In this document: positions 1 to 8,583 of the stretch, piece after piece
Layout of the letters: every line of letters begins with the position of its first letter
Numbering within the stretch: the stretch's first letter is position 1
Assembly: GCF_016827605.1 (NCBI RefSeq)
Contig: NZ_JAEPJQ010000002.1
Coordinates: 372,001 to 436,000, forward strand
Reading direction: 5' to 3'
DNA from: Hyunsoonleella ulvae
GTDB taxonomy: Bacteria > Bacteroidota > Bacteroidia > Flavobacteriales > Flavobacteriaceae
Length of the DNA: 64,000 nucleotides
Position numbers and translations under genes: made by a program
Notes under the pieces: generated by a model
What the model was told of the DNA's origin: nothing
Databases searched by the model: none
The model's input: the letters and a program-made list of their open reading frames with translations, nothing else

Positions 1-2471
1 CTTTAGTTAGAGCCACGATTATTAAGATATCAGATACCTACCATATTCTTCAAATAACCTTGCATCACATTACTACAGACAAGTGGTCTATGAAAATCTT
101 TAGGGAAGATCTTGCTGCATACTATAAAGAGTTTATAGATGGTAAAATACCAGATGATAGGAGAACACATTTGCAGTACACCGACTATTGTTATTGGATT
201 GAAAACCAAGAAATAGACAAAAAAGCATTAGATTATTGGAAAGAAAAATTATTAGGAGAAATTCCAGAACTTACCCTACCTTATGATTTCCAAAGACCTA
301 ATGTCCCTTCCTACAAAGGGGCTGCCTCATTTACCCAAAACTATCCTAAAGCTCTATCAGATAAGATATTTAAAATATCCCAAACATCTAAGACGACGCC
401 TTATAATGTCATGCTAGCGGTATATTACATTTTTCTATACAAACTTAGTGGACAAAATGATATACTCATCGGTACACCTATTACCAATAGGGATAAAAAA
501 AGTCTAGAAAATTTAATTGGCTTTTTTAATGATACTATTGTTTTAAGAGGAAAAATAAACCCTAATCTCAGCTTTACAGAGTTCATTGGTTACATTAAAA
601 ACAATACTCTAGAAGCATTTGAAAATAAAAGTATCGCATTTGATACTCTTGTCAAAGAAATAGGTGTAAAACGTTCTTTAGCATCAAACCCTTTTTTTCA
701 AGTAATGTTTCTTTACCATTCAAAACCAGAAAATCCATTTTTTTCCAGAGAATTAGAATTGTCTCACACTTGGTTTGATTCTGAAGTATCTAAATTTGAA
801 CTTACTATCTACGTGGGAGAAGAAGATGGAATTTTAAGTTCTACTTTTGAGTATGCCCACGATTTATTTGAAGAAAAAACTATAAAACGCTTTCAAGATT
901 ATTTCAAAACACTGATTTTTAATGTAACAGAAAACCCAAATATTGTAATTAATGATTTAGACATACTAACGGTTTCGCACACACGCTTAGCATCTAAAGA
1001 AAAAAAAGATAGTAATACATCTTCCCAAAACACAGGCATACATAATATTATTGAAAATATTAGTACAAGACACCCAGATAAAATTGCCGTATCTTATAAT
1101 AACACATCACTAACATATCTAGAACTTAATAACAGAGCCAATATGCTTGCTCATAAAATTAGAAATACCATTTCTAAAAGAAAGACAGTTATTGGTTTGT
1201 GTGTTGAAAGGCACCCTGATATGATAGTTGGTATTTTGGGAATCTTAAAAGCTGGATGTTGCTATCTGCCATTAGACCCTGAATATCCTAAAGACAGAAT
1301 TAATTTTATGTTAGAGGATTCTGGAGCAGAACTCATAGTTACACAATCACAACTGGAAAATTTATTTCTCGGGAAAACATATAATAGTGTTAAAATTGAC
1401 ACAATTGAAAGTATTACTAACACCCCTCTAGAATTACCTGAAATACATCCTGATGATTTGGCGTACATAATTTACACCTCTGGAAGTACTGGTAAACCTA
1501 AAGGCGTACCTATTTCGCATAAAAACATTATAGGCTCTACTATGGGCAGACTTAAATTTTATGAGGAAACCCCTAAGGCGTTTATGCTGATGTCATCTTT
1601 CTCATTCGATAGTTCTAAAGCAGGTATTTTTTGGACGCTTTGCACGGGTGGTAACCTAATTATTACAGAAAAACGTATTGAACAGGACATAGAAAAGATT
1701 GGTAACCTAATTAACGAAAAAAAGGTTACCCACACCTTGATGCTCCCATCCCTATATAGTCTAGTTTTAGACTATATTGATATTGAAAAACTTAAAAGCC
1801 TTAATACAGTAATTGTAGCTGGGGAAGCATGCAGTACTACTATGTGTAAAATACATTTTAGTGTGCTCCCTAAAGTAAATCTTTACAATGAATATGGACC
1901 AACTGAAGCATCCGTATGGTGTATAGCCCATAAAATTTCAATAGATGATTTAAAATTAAAAAGTATACCTATTGGTAAACCCGTAGCCGATGCACAAATT
2001 TATATTCTGAATGAGCAGCTAAAACAAGTTCCCTTAGGAGTTAGTGGAGAAATTCACATTGGAGGGGCTGGGCTTTCTAAAGGATATATCAATAGAGCAG
2101 ATCTAACAACAAGTGTATTTATAGATAGCCCATTTAATGCAAACGAAAAGCTCTATAAAACGGGAGACCTGGGCAGGTTTAAAAAGGACGGTAATATAGA
2201 ATTTCTAGGGAGAAAAGATCAGCAAATAAAAATTAGAGGATTTCGGGTAGAATTAAGTGAAATAGAAAATACCATTAAAAAGTACTCCCAGTCTCTTTCT
2301 GATGCTATTGTTGTAGTAGATAAAAACAATAATACGACTCTAGAGAATTTAAGTGATGAAGAATTAGCTGATATCCTTGAACCTCTTGAAGATGAAGATT
2401 TAAATAGTTTGCTACATGCAATTCAATCCTTAAGTTTAGAAGAAAAAAAAATGCTTTTAAGCCAAACCTAA
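1..2471 (+). CDS. Nonribosomal peptide synthetase, condensation plus N-terminal adenylation core (5' partial)
   Basis: The reading frame is open from the window edge (frame of nt 3), so the TTG at 60 is only an internal codon and the gene begins upstream. The visible part starts inside a condensation domain whose active site HHITTDKWS (nt 63-89) matches HHxxxDxxS, the motif for peptide-bond formation. An adenylation domain follows: A3 YTSGSTGKPKG near 1470-1505, A4 FSFDSSKAG, A5 NEYGPTE near 1890, A7 KTGDLGRF and A8 RGFRVELSEIEN near 2240-2270. The protein then stops after an acidic helical tail (SDEELADILEPLEDED). The adenylation domain therefore lacks A9/A10 and there is no carrier domain; these lie two genes downstream (3272-4858). 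The Asp of A4 (usual for alpha-amino acid binding) is present. A hand alignment of the pocket gives roughly D-S-A-M-V-A-E-V-W, which I cannot assign to a substrate. Confidence 0.93.
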   Translation, partial: LVRATIIKISDTYHILQITLHHITTDKWSMKIFREDLAAYYKEFIDGKIPDDRRTHLQYTDYCYWIENQEIDKKALDYWKEKLLGEIPELTLPYDFQRPNVPSYKGAASFTQNYPKALSDKIFKISQTSKTTPYNVMLAVYYIFLYKLSGQNDILIGTPITNRDKKSLENLIGFFNDTIVLRGKINPNLSFTEFIGYIKNNTLEAFENKSIAFDTLVKEIGVKRSLASNPFFQVMFLYHSKPENPFFSRELELSHTWFDSEVSKFELTIYVGEEDGILSSTFEYAHDLFEEKTIKRFQDYFKTLIFNVTENPNIVINDLDILTVSHTRLASKEKKDSNTSSQNTGIHNIIENISTRHPDKIAVSYNNTSLTYLELNNRANMLAHKIRNTISKRKTVIGLCVERHPDMIVGILGILKAGCCYLPLDPEYPKDRINFMLEDSGAELIVTQSQLENLFLGKTYNSVKIDTIESITNTPLELPEIHPDDLAYIIYTSGSTGKPKGVPISHKNIIGSTMGRLKFYEETPKAFMLMSSFSFDSSKAGIFWTLCTGGNLIITEKRIEQDIEKIGNLINEKKVTHTLMLPSLYSLVLDYIDIEKLKSLNTVIVAGEACSTTMCKIHFSVLPKVNLYNEYGPTEASVWCIAHKISIDDLKLKSIPIGKPVADAQIYILNEQLKQVPLGVSGEIHIGGAGLSKGYINRADLTTSVFIDSPFNANEKLYKTGDLGRFKKDGNIEFLGRKDQQIKIRGFRVELSEIENTIKKYSQSLSDAIVVVDKNNNTTLENLSDEELADILEPLEDEDLNSLLHAIQSLSLEEKKMLLSQT

Positions 2472-2483
2472 CCCAAATTAGCT

Positions 2484-3275
2484 ATGAAAAAAATAAAACG
2501 TTCACATGCTTTTGAAGTTATCTTAACAATAAACGACGATAATTTTATTTGCCCTCCAAAAGAAAGTCAGAGAAATGCAATAGTAAATAGAGCAATAAAA
2601 GAATTTGCAGGCGACTTAAACATTCTAAACGAACAAGCTAAAACGTTTGTTCCCGGGGCAACAATACATGGTTTTAAAGTTGATAGGGAACAGAAAATCA
2701 TGGGAGATCAGGAAATAATGGAAGATTGGCAAATTCCTTTAATGAAAGAAATGGCTAAGGCAATAGCTGGAGATGGTGGCGATATTCTTGAAATTGGTTT
2801 TGGTCGGGGAATTTCTGCTGATATGATTATGCAACACCCCATTAATTCCTACACTGCTATTGAATGTAATGATGATGTTATAAACACCTATTTTACCAGT
2901 TTTAAAGAAAAATATAAAGACAAAGATATAAGTCTATACCATGGCCTTTGGCAGGATTACATACATAATGTTGGCATCTACGATGGCATTCTTTTTCATA
3001 CATATCCACTTAATGATGATGAATACATGCAATACGTAAATGGTAGTATAACATTTGCCCAACACTTTTTTGAACATGCATCTGCGCATTTAAAACCAGG
3101 TGGCGCATTTACATATTTTTCTAATGAAATAGATTCGCTAAGTAGGGAACACCAACAATTACTTTTAAAATTTTTCTCATCATTTAGTATAAAAGTTATT
3201 CCTCTGGCAATGCCTGTAGATGTAATAGACACATGGTGGGCCGACTCAATAGTAGTAATAAAAGCAGTTAAATGA
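2484..3275 (+). CDS. Guanidinoacetate-N-methyltransferase-like SAM methyltransferase inside an NRPS gene set
   Basis: A 263-residue class I SAM-dependent methyltransferase. Motif I reads ILEIGFGRG (residues 101-109), followed by AIECND (125-130), a GLWQDY segment, GILFHTYPLNDDE and LKPGGAFTYF. These match the guanidinoacetate methyltransferase / RMT2 arginine methyltransferase branch (GAMT has IMG..VME.WE.P, LEVGFG, IECND, GLWEDV, ILYDTYPL) much better than the usual NRPS N-methyltransferase domains. It starts 12 bp after the upstream synthetase gene and overlaps the next by 4 bp (ATGA), so the three are co-translated. It occupies the A8-A9 position where interrupted adenylation domains carry an embedded methyltransferase, but as a free protein. 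Inference: it methylates the tethered residue, possibly on a guanidino group. Confidence 0.85.
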   Translation: MKKIKRSHAFEVILTINDDNFICPPKESQRNAIVNRAIKEFAGDLNILNEQAKTFVPGATIHGFKVDREQKIMGDQEIMEDWQIPLMKEMAKAIAGDGGDILEIGFGRGISADMIMQHPINSYTAIECNDDVINTYFTSFKEKYKDKDISLYHGLWQDYIHNVGIYDGILFHTYPLNDDEYMQYVNGSITFAQHFFEHASAHLKPGGAFTYFSNEIDSLSREHQQLLLKFFSSFSIKVIPLAMPVDVIDTWWADSIVVIKAVK

Positions 3276-4858
3276 TGAAACAAAGTACCATCAATAAAAT
3301 ACAACAGCTAACTCAAGAGGAAAAACAACTCCTAAAACTAAAAATAAAGGATTTGGTAAATAATGGGACACTTAAAACCAATAAAAATCATCCCAAAAAA
3401 CTAGTTGCTTTTGTTAGGAAAAGTGAAGTTGAAAGTGTAGAAAATCTTAAAATTTTTCTTAAAAAAAGCTTACCTAATTATATGGTTCCCAATAAGATAC
3501 ATGCCATTAGTGAGTTTCCGTTTTTACCTAATGGAAAAGTTGATAGAAAAAAAGTTCTAGAATTAAAAACTACCCTAAATGGTACAGTACACTCACGAAA
3601 CACGTCTGATAAAGATTTAAATGATACAGAACAGAAATTAATCGCAATTTGGGAGGATGTTTTAGGCTTTTCCCCTATTAAAGTTAACGATAATTTTTTT
3701 GAAATAGGGGGCGATTCCATTTTAAGTATTCAAATTGTATCTAAAGCTAAAAAGGAGGGCATTCAACTAAAAGCAAACCAACTATTTGAATATCAAACCA
3801 TATCAGAATTAGTCTCTTACACAAAAGCACAGGAAACAGAAAACGCATTAGTTGACAACCCTAATGAACTTGAAAATAAATTAATTACTATATGGGAAGA
3901 TGTTTTAGGCTTTTCTCCTATTCGCGTTGATGACAACTTCTTTGAAATTGGAGGCGATTCTATTTTAAGTATACAAATTGTCTCCAAAGCAAGAAAGGCA
4001 GGAATTCAACTAAATGCAAACCAATTGTTCCAAAGTCAAACAGTAAGGGAACTTGCAACTTTAATTTTTGAAAGGCAACACATTGCAAAAAAGTGGGATT
4101 TCGTAACTTCTATCAGAAAAGAAGGTTCTAAAAACCCTTTATTTTGTATACATTCTGGAGGTGGTCATGTTTTCTTTTATGGTCTTTTAAGAGATTATAT
4201 AAAAGAGGACAGACCCATTTATGCCATAGAGCCTCTTGGCTTAAATGACGAAACAGAAATGCACAAAGACATAGAGTCGATGTCTAAAACTTATCTTGAA
4301 GCCATAAAAGACATACAGCCGCAAGGAACATTGAATATATTGGTTAACTGTTTTAGCACTGCTGTAGGTAATGAAATATGCATTTTAATGCAAAACAGCA
4401 AGGATAAAGTAAACCTCATTGTTGCAGATACAATGGCTTCTCCGTGGAATGCTATTGATAAAGAATCATTATCTGCCCGCAGAAAGTATTTTATTAAACG
4501 ATTTTTGAGAAACCCCATAAAAGCTGTTGGAATGTTTATAAGCGACAGAAAATATTTAGTAGAACCATACATCGTAAAATATTTTGGTAAAGACTTTGAA
4601 AAAGACTTGGAACGTATAAAAGCTAACTTAAGAAAACTTAGTTTAGATTATATTTGGAAGGCGCACAATGGATATGTATCCCTTATTCTTACTGAAAAAA
4701 TTGATGAACGATTTCAAAATCATGTTATTAAATCATGGGAAAAACTAGCTAAAGGTGGCGTAAAGACTTATTTTACAAAAGGACATCACAATACACTATT
4801 TACTGAGCCTGATATAGAATCACTTTCAAAACAAATAGATGCTATTATCCAGGATTAA
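3272..4858 (+). CDS. NRPS C-terminal protein: adenylation subdomain end, two carrier domains, thioesterase
   Basis: Residues 1-40 form a charged helical linker (QQLTQEEKQLLKLKIKDL). Residues 44-93 are the missing end of the adenylation domain: LVAFVRK, A9 LPNYMVP (67-73) and A10 NGKVDRK (87-93) with the catalytic Lys. Two peptidyl carrier domains follow, each with GGDSI; the phosphopantetheine serines are S149 and S230. A type I thioesterase runs from about 280 to 528. Its nucleophile elbow is NCFSTA (Ser362) instead of GxSxG, with Asp near 386 and GHHN (His506) completing a plausible triad. The domain order means this is the last module, releasing the peptide by hydrolysis or cyclisation. 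It overlaps the methyltransferase gene by 4 bp. Confidence 0.92.
   Translation: MMKQSTINKIQQLTQEEKQLLKLKIKDLVNNGTLKTNKNHPKKLVAFVRKSEVESVENLKIFLKKSLPNYMVPNKIHAISEFPFLPNGKVDRKKVLELKTTLNGTVHSRNTSDKDLNDTEQKLIAIWEDVLGFSPIKVNDNFFEIGGDSILSIQIVSKAKKEGIQLKANQLFEYQTISELVSYTKAQETENALVDNPNELENKLITIWEDVLGFSPIRVDDNFFEIGGDSILSIQIVSKARKAGIQLNANQLFQSQTVRELATLIFERQHIAKKWDFVTSIRKEGSKNPLFCIHSGGGHVFFYGLLRDYIKEDRPIYAIEPLGLNDETEMHKDIESMSKTYLEAIKDIQPQGTLNILVNCFSTAVGNEICILMQNSKDKVNLIVADTMASPWNAIDKESLSARRKYFIKRFLRNPIKAVGMFISDRKYLVEPYIVKYFGKDFEKDLERIKANLRKLSLDYIWKAHNGYVSLILTEKIDERFQNHVIKSWEKLAKGGVKTYFTKGHHNTLFTEPDIESLSKQIDAIIQD
3619..4083 (+). repeat. Tandem duplication of the carrier-domain coding sequence
   Basis: Two copies of a roughly 230-bp unit lie 243 bp (81 codons) apart, beginning near 3619 and 3862. 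Both encode WEDVLGFSPI..., then DDNFFEIGGDSILSIQ with only conservative changes, and much of the DNA is identical. This indicates a recent in-frame duplication within the synthetase gene. Confidence 0.85.
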
Positions 4859-4919
4859 AATAGGTTATATTATAAGATGATTCTCTTAACTTAGCTAGTA
4901 AACATTTATTTGATCTTGT

Positions 4920-5645
4920 ATGTTTCGCTATAAACTAAAAAAGCATGATTTCCATTTGTGGCTGGTGGATGTTAATGATACTGAAGTTTTACTAGAGACA
5001 TTATCTTCTTTTTTATCTAATGAAGAATTGCATAAAGCAGAAAAGTTTAAATTCGAAAAGGATCGAAAAGTTTCTATAATTTCACGTGGAGTTTTACGAC
5101 TGCTTCTTTCCAAGTACCTTAATACCAACCCAAGTAATATTAAATTTATCTATGGGCAATATGGTAAACCCATTGTTACAAATAAAGAAAATATAACATT
5201 TAATGTATCTCACTCTAGTAATAAAATTATAATAGGTTTTACTAAAGGTTACGATATTGGGGTTGATGTAGAGCTTATCAAATATAATTTTGATTTAGTT
5301 AATATTGCTGAAAATTTTTTTTCGAAATCAGAAATAAACCTTCTTAGCAAGTTTCAACCAAAAGATTATCCTATAGGTTTTTATAGATGTTGGACAAGAA
5401 AAGAATCGTTTATAAAAGCCAAATCTAAAGGACTTTCTTTTCCATTGGATAGTTTTTCTGTTTCATTAGATTCAGATAGTAATGCAGAAATCACTGAAAC
5501 CAAATGGAATAATAATGAAAGACACGAATGGTTTGTTCATTCCCTTAATTTAGGTAAGACTTATCAGGTAGCTGCTGCAATTAGAGGCAAAATAACAAAT
5601 ATAGAAACTATTGAATTTTCCAAATTCAACAAATATTTCCTTTGA
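4920..5645 (+). CDS. 4'-phosphopantetheinyl transferase (Sfp type)
   Basis: A 241-residue protein of the Sfp/AcpT family, which moves phosphopantetheine from CoA to the carrier-domain serines. Visible motifs are FNVSHSSN, IGVDVELI (Mg-binding Asp and Glu) and the long helix WTRKESFIKAKSKGL. It lies 61 bp after the synthetase gene on the same strand, so it is the obvious activator of the two carrier domains at S149 and S230 of that protein. Its stop codon ends at 5645, directly against the stop of the convergent hydrolase gene at 5646, with no base between them. Confidence 0.9.
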   Translation: MFRYKLKKHDFHLWLVDVNDTEVLLETLSSFLSNEELHKAEKFKFEKDRKVSIISRGVLRLLLSKYLNTNPSNIKFIYGQYGKPIVTNKENITFNVSHSSNKIIIGFTKGYDIGVDVELIKYNFDLVNIAENFFSKSEINLLSKFQPKDYPIGFYRCWTRKESFIKAKSKGLSFPLDSFSVSLDSDSNAEITETKWNNNERHEWFVHSLNLGKTYQVAAAIRGKITNIETIEFSKFNKYFL

Positions 5646-7910
5646 TCATAAAAAATTCAAGTCCTTAGCAAATCCTATATTATCTATTACAACTTTACCT
5701 TTAGATATTTTATCAAAAACAAAACATATACTTTTCAGATTCTGTAAATTAAAATTAGGGTTGGTCTTAATAAATTTTTTAATTGATAACCTGTAGGATT
5801 GAGATATCGATTTAGTTTCATATTTACTTAAAAAAGCATCCGTTTTAGTTAATGCTACTTTTAAGGGTGGATGCAAAAAAGAGATATCACTAAGTGAACA
5901 TCTAACGGTTTCTCCATCATTATCCTTCAAAATAATAGTAAAATCAATAAAATATTTGGATAAGTCTTTTTCTTCAGAGATTTCGTTAATGATTTTATTA
6001 TCTGTAAATGCACTATCAGTCAATGATCTCGTAGAAAAAACGAGAACAGAAGAAGAATCAATTATCTTAGGTTGACTTTCAAAATTTAAACTTAGATAAG
6101 GGTAGGTATTCATATTTGAATTATCCCAACTTAAAACTATTTCCTTATTACCATGTAAGCCTTTATTCTCTTTCCATTGTAACAAATAATCAGTTTTGAT
6201 TGTAATATCCTCTCTTGATTTAGTTGGATGGCTAAAGTCTTTTTCTGGTGTAAAAATATACTCTGTAGTAGAATCTTCAAATTCATTTAATCTTATTGAG
6301 TTAGGAAGCCACTCCGTTTGGAAATTGGGATTCGAAAATAAATTGATGTACTTTTTTTTATTTTTAAGTGTTGCGTCTAAAAATCCCGATATAAATATCT
6401 TAGCTATTTGTTGTTGGTCTTTATCTGAGATTAAAGGTTTTAAATTCAATAATTTAGCGAATGGACTATATGAATCCTTATTTCCCCATGTAGTATTAAA
6501 CTGCCCATGATTAGCTCCATGTATATAGAGCGAAGATTTAAAATGATATAAACTATCGGTAAACTTTAAACGGTTATATTGATTTAATCCCATAAAATTT
6601 TGAACCTCTCCATCGTAAGAACCATGTAATGTTAAATAATTAAGGTTACTCAGGGAAACTTTTTTTCCATAGGGTTTATATACACCATCAACTGGAGCTA
6701 TGGCAACTATTGATTTAATATTAAAGCCATAATCGAATTTAATATTTAAATCATCAGGATAATTTGGTAATGTATTTAGTAGACCAGCAATAGCAACGGC
6801 TTCTCCTCCCCTAGAATGTCCTATTAATGCAATATTATTTAAATCAACCTTATTAAAAAATAGATTAGAATCTTCTAAATTCCATGATTCCCATAGTTTT
6901 AAATGTTCCAATAAAGTAATTGCTCTAGCATCATTTTCATCTTTAAGGTTCCCAAAATAATAGGACCATCCAATATTAAAAAAGTTTTGATCTATTGATG
7001 CAACAATATATCCACGAGAAGCCAATAGATTAGCAAGATAAGCATAACCTGTATCTGAAAAGTCTTGCATAGAATGGTCACCGTGTACTATTAAAACCAA
7101 AGGAAAACGTTCCTTCGATTCGGGAAACCAAACCCTGGCATTTAAAGGAATTTTACTAGCATTAAACCCCCAAAACTTACTACGCCACCAACCATTCTTA
7201 CCATCCCACCCATCAATAAATTTTTCGCAATTTATCGTTGGGGTTATTATTTCTGCTCCTTCAGCATACTCAAAACGATGTTTATCCTTTCCACTTCCGT
7301 AAGCTATTGTATTAACTTTGTAATGTCCTTCTTTCTCAGGAGATTCTATATTTAAAGCTACATTTTCACTAAACTCTTTACTTTTCAACGCTGAGAAATT
7401 TAGAGATGTTTTTTTATCGAAACCTTCAATACTGATAAACCAAACACCACAAAAAAACAAAAAACTGCTGATGCCCATTATCAAAAAAAAGATACATCTT
7501 TTAATTGCAGAAAACTGCCAAAGTCTTTTCCTCTTCAATAAATAAACAGTCCCGCTGAGGAAAAAAATTAATATTAAATTATAGATAAGCAAAAAAATAT
7601 CCCTTTCCATAATCATAAAAAGTACTGGAATACTTAGTATTATTGTAAATAGAAATATTTTTGATAAGCTTATTATTAATCGTATTAAAAATGTTATTGT
7701 AAGGGAAATTATAGCAAAAATAATCACCAGTAGACCAAAACGTGCATACATCCATAAAGCGTTGGTTTCAATAACCAAAGATGTGGTATAAACAATAAAA
7801 AGTAAAGAGGTATAACCCAAACATAACTTTGCTACAAAATCAAAAAAAGGATTAACCTCCCTCAAATACAAGGAAACTTTATTTTTTGATTTTTGAAATT
7901 TTTTGAGCAT
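5646..7910 (-). CDS. Membrane-anchored alpha/beta hydrolase (dienelactone hydrolase / PET-hydrolase-like fold)
   Basis: The first 165 residues contain about five hydrophobic membrane segments (for example ILSIPVLFMI and LIYNLILIFFLSGTVYLL). A large extracytoplasmic region follows. The hydrolase core shows LVLIVHGDHS, ASRGYIVASID, the nucleophile elbow IALIGHSRGGEA (Ser around residue 365), LHGSYDGEVQ (Asp) and IHGANHGQFN (His), a complete catalytic triad. The C-terminal 200 residues look like a beta-rich accessory domain. At 754 residues it is far longer than a simple dienelactone hydrolase. Substrate unknown. It is convergent with the NRPS/PPTase genes, so a link to them is not implied. Confidence 0.75.
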   Translation of the reverse strand: MLKKFQKSKNKVSLYLREVNPFFDFVAKLCLGYTSLLFIVYTTSLVIETNALWMYARFGLLVIIFAIISLTITFLIRLIISLSKIFLFTIILSIPVLFMIMERDIFLLIYNLILIFFLSGTVYLLKRKRLWQFSAIKRCIFFLIMGISSFLFFCGVWFISIEGFDKKTSLNFSALKSKEFSENVALNIESPEKEGHYKVNTIAYGSGKDKHRFEYAEGAEIITPTINCEKFIDGWDGKNGWWRSKFWGFNASKIPLNARVWFPESKERFPLVLIVHGDHSMQDFSDTGYAYLANLLASRGYIVASIDQNFFNIGWSYYFGNLKDENDARAITLLEHLKLWESWNLEDSNLFFNKVDLNNIALIGHSRGGEAVAIAGLLNTLPNYPDDLNIKFDYGFNIKSIVAIAPVDGVYKPYGKKVSLSNLNYLTLHGSYDGEVQNFMGLNQYNRLKFTDSLYHFKSSLYIHGANHGQFNTTWGNKDSYSPFAKLLNLKPLISDKDQQQIAKIFISGFLDATLKNKKKYINLFSNPNFQTEWLPNSIRLNEFEDSTTEYIFTPEKDFSHPTKSREDITIKTDYLLQWKENKGLHGNKEIVLSWDNSNMNTYPYLSLNFESQPKIIDSSSVLVFSTRSLTDSAFTDNKIINEISEEKDLSKYFIDFTIILKDNDGETVRCSLSDISFLHPPLKVALTKTDAFLSKYETKSISQSYRLSIKKFIKTNPNFNLQNLKSICFVFDKISKGKVVIDNIGFAKDLNFL

Positions 7911-8076
7911 AACTTTTCAATTGGGTATTAATTTACTTCCCGATACATAAAGTAACTTTTAATTATTAATAAGCACTTAAGAGATTACGAGACAAAAATA
8001 ATACAACTATTATATATCTAGATTAAAGTAAATCAAAATTATGATTTCACTGATAAATTATAATGGAATCATTATA

Positions 8077-8113
8077 AAAAAATCCCGAGACAAAACTGTT
8101 TGCGGGATTTTTT
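8077..8113 (-). terminator. Rho-independent terminator of the surface-protein operon
   Basis: AAATCCCG and CGGGATTT pair around a 15-nt loop and are flanked by A and T runs. The hairpin lies 33 bp beyond the last stop codon of the 19009-to-8146 minus-strand operon. The A-run on the left makes a T-run in minus-strand RNA. Confidence 0.75.
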
Positions 8114-8145
8114 GTTTAAACCAAATTTAAGTTATTTCACTTTTT

Positions 8146-8580
8146 TTATTCCACCAATTGAAAATCATCCTGCTTTACAAACATAACCTCTATAGATTTT
8201 GCTGTTTTTACCAATTCGGCAATATTTCTACCATCTACAAACACAATAGGGTTTCTTTTAGTCCCAGCTGCCGAAAAAGACATGCTGTAAGAAGCACCAT
8301 TAATAGTATATTCTATTTTAGATACATCTGTATTACCTTCAGAATTTTTCGAAGTTTCAATTTCAATAGCATAAGTCTTCTCAGGGTCAATACACTCACT
8401 AGCACCAATACTTGAACCATCTTCGTAAACAAACCTTATATCAATTGGATCGAAACTTTCAATTATTTCTGGTGTTACTGGTGCAGATGGACCTTGATCG
8501 ACAGGTTCATCATCATTAGAACAACTTATGGATAAAAACATAAGTATTACACTCAACAAAAAATATTTATAATTCTTCAT
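8146..8580 (-). CDS. Small secreted lipoprotein of unknown function
   Basis: A 144-residue protein with a lipoprotein signal (VILMFLSISCSNDDEP; lipobox Cys about residue 20, followed by the acidic SNDDE typical of Bacteroidota surface lipoproteins). The mature part is short and beta-rich, with one further Cys. I do not recognise a family. It is the last gene of the operon, 3 bp after the 306-residue protein, so it probably works with the large surface protein encoded upstream. Confidence 0.75.
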   Translation of the reverse strand: MKNYKYFLLSVILMFLSISCSNDDEPVDQGPSAPVTPEIIESFDPIDIRFVYEDGSSIGASECIDPEKTYAIEIETSKNSEGNTDVSKIEYTINGASYSMSFSAAGTKRNPIVFVDGRNIAELVKTAKSIEVMFVKQDDFQLVE

Positions 8581-8583
8581 CTT

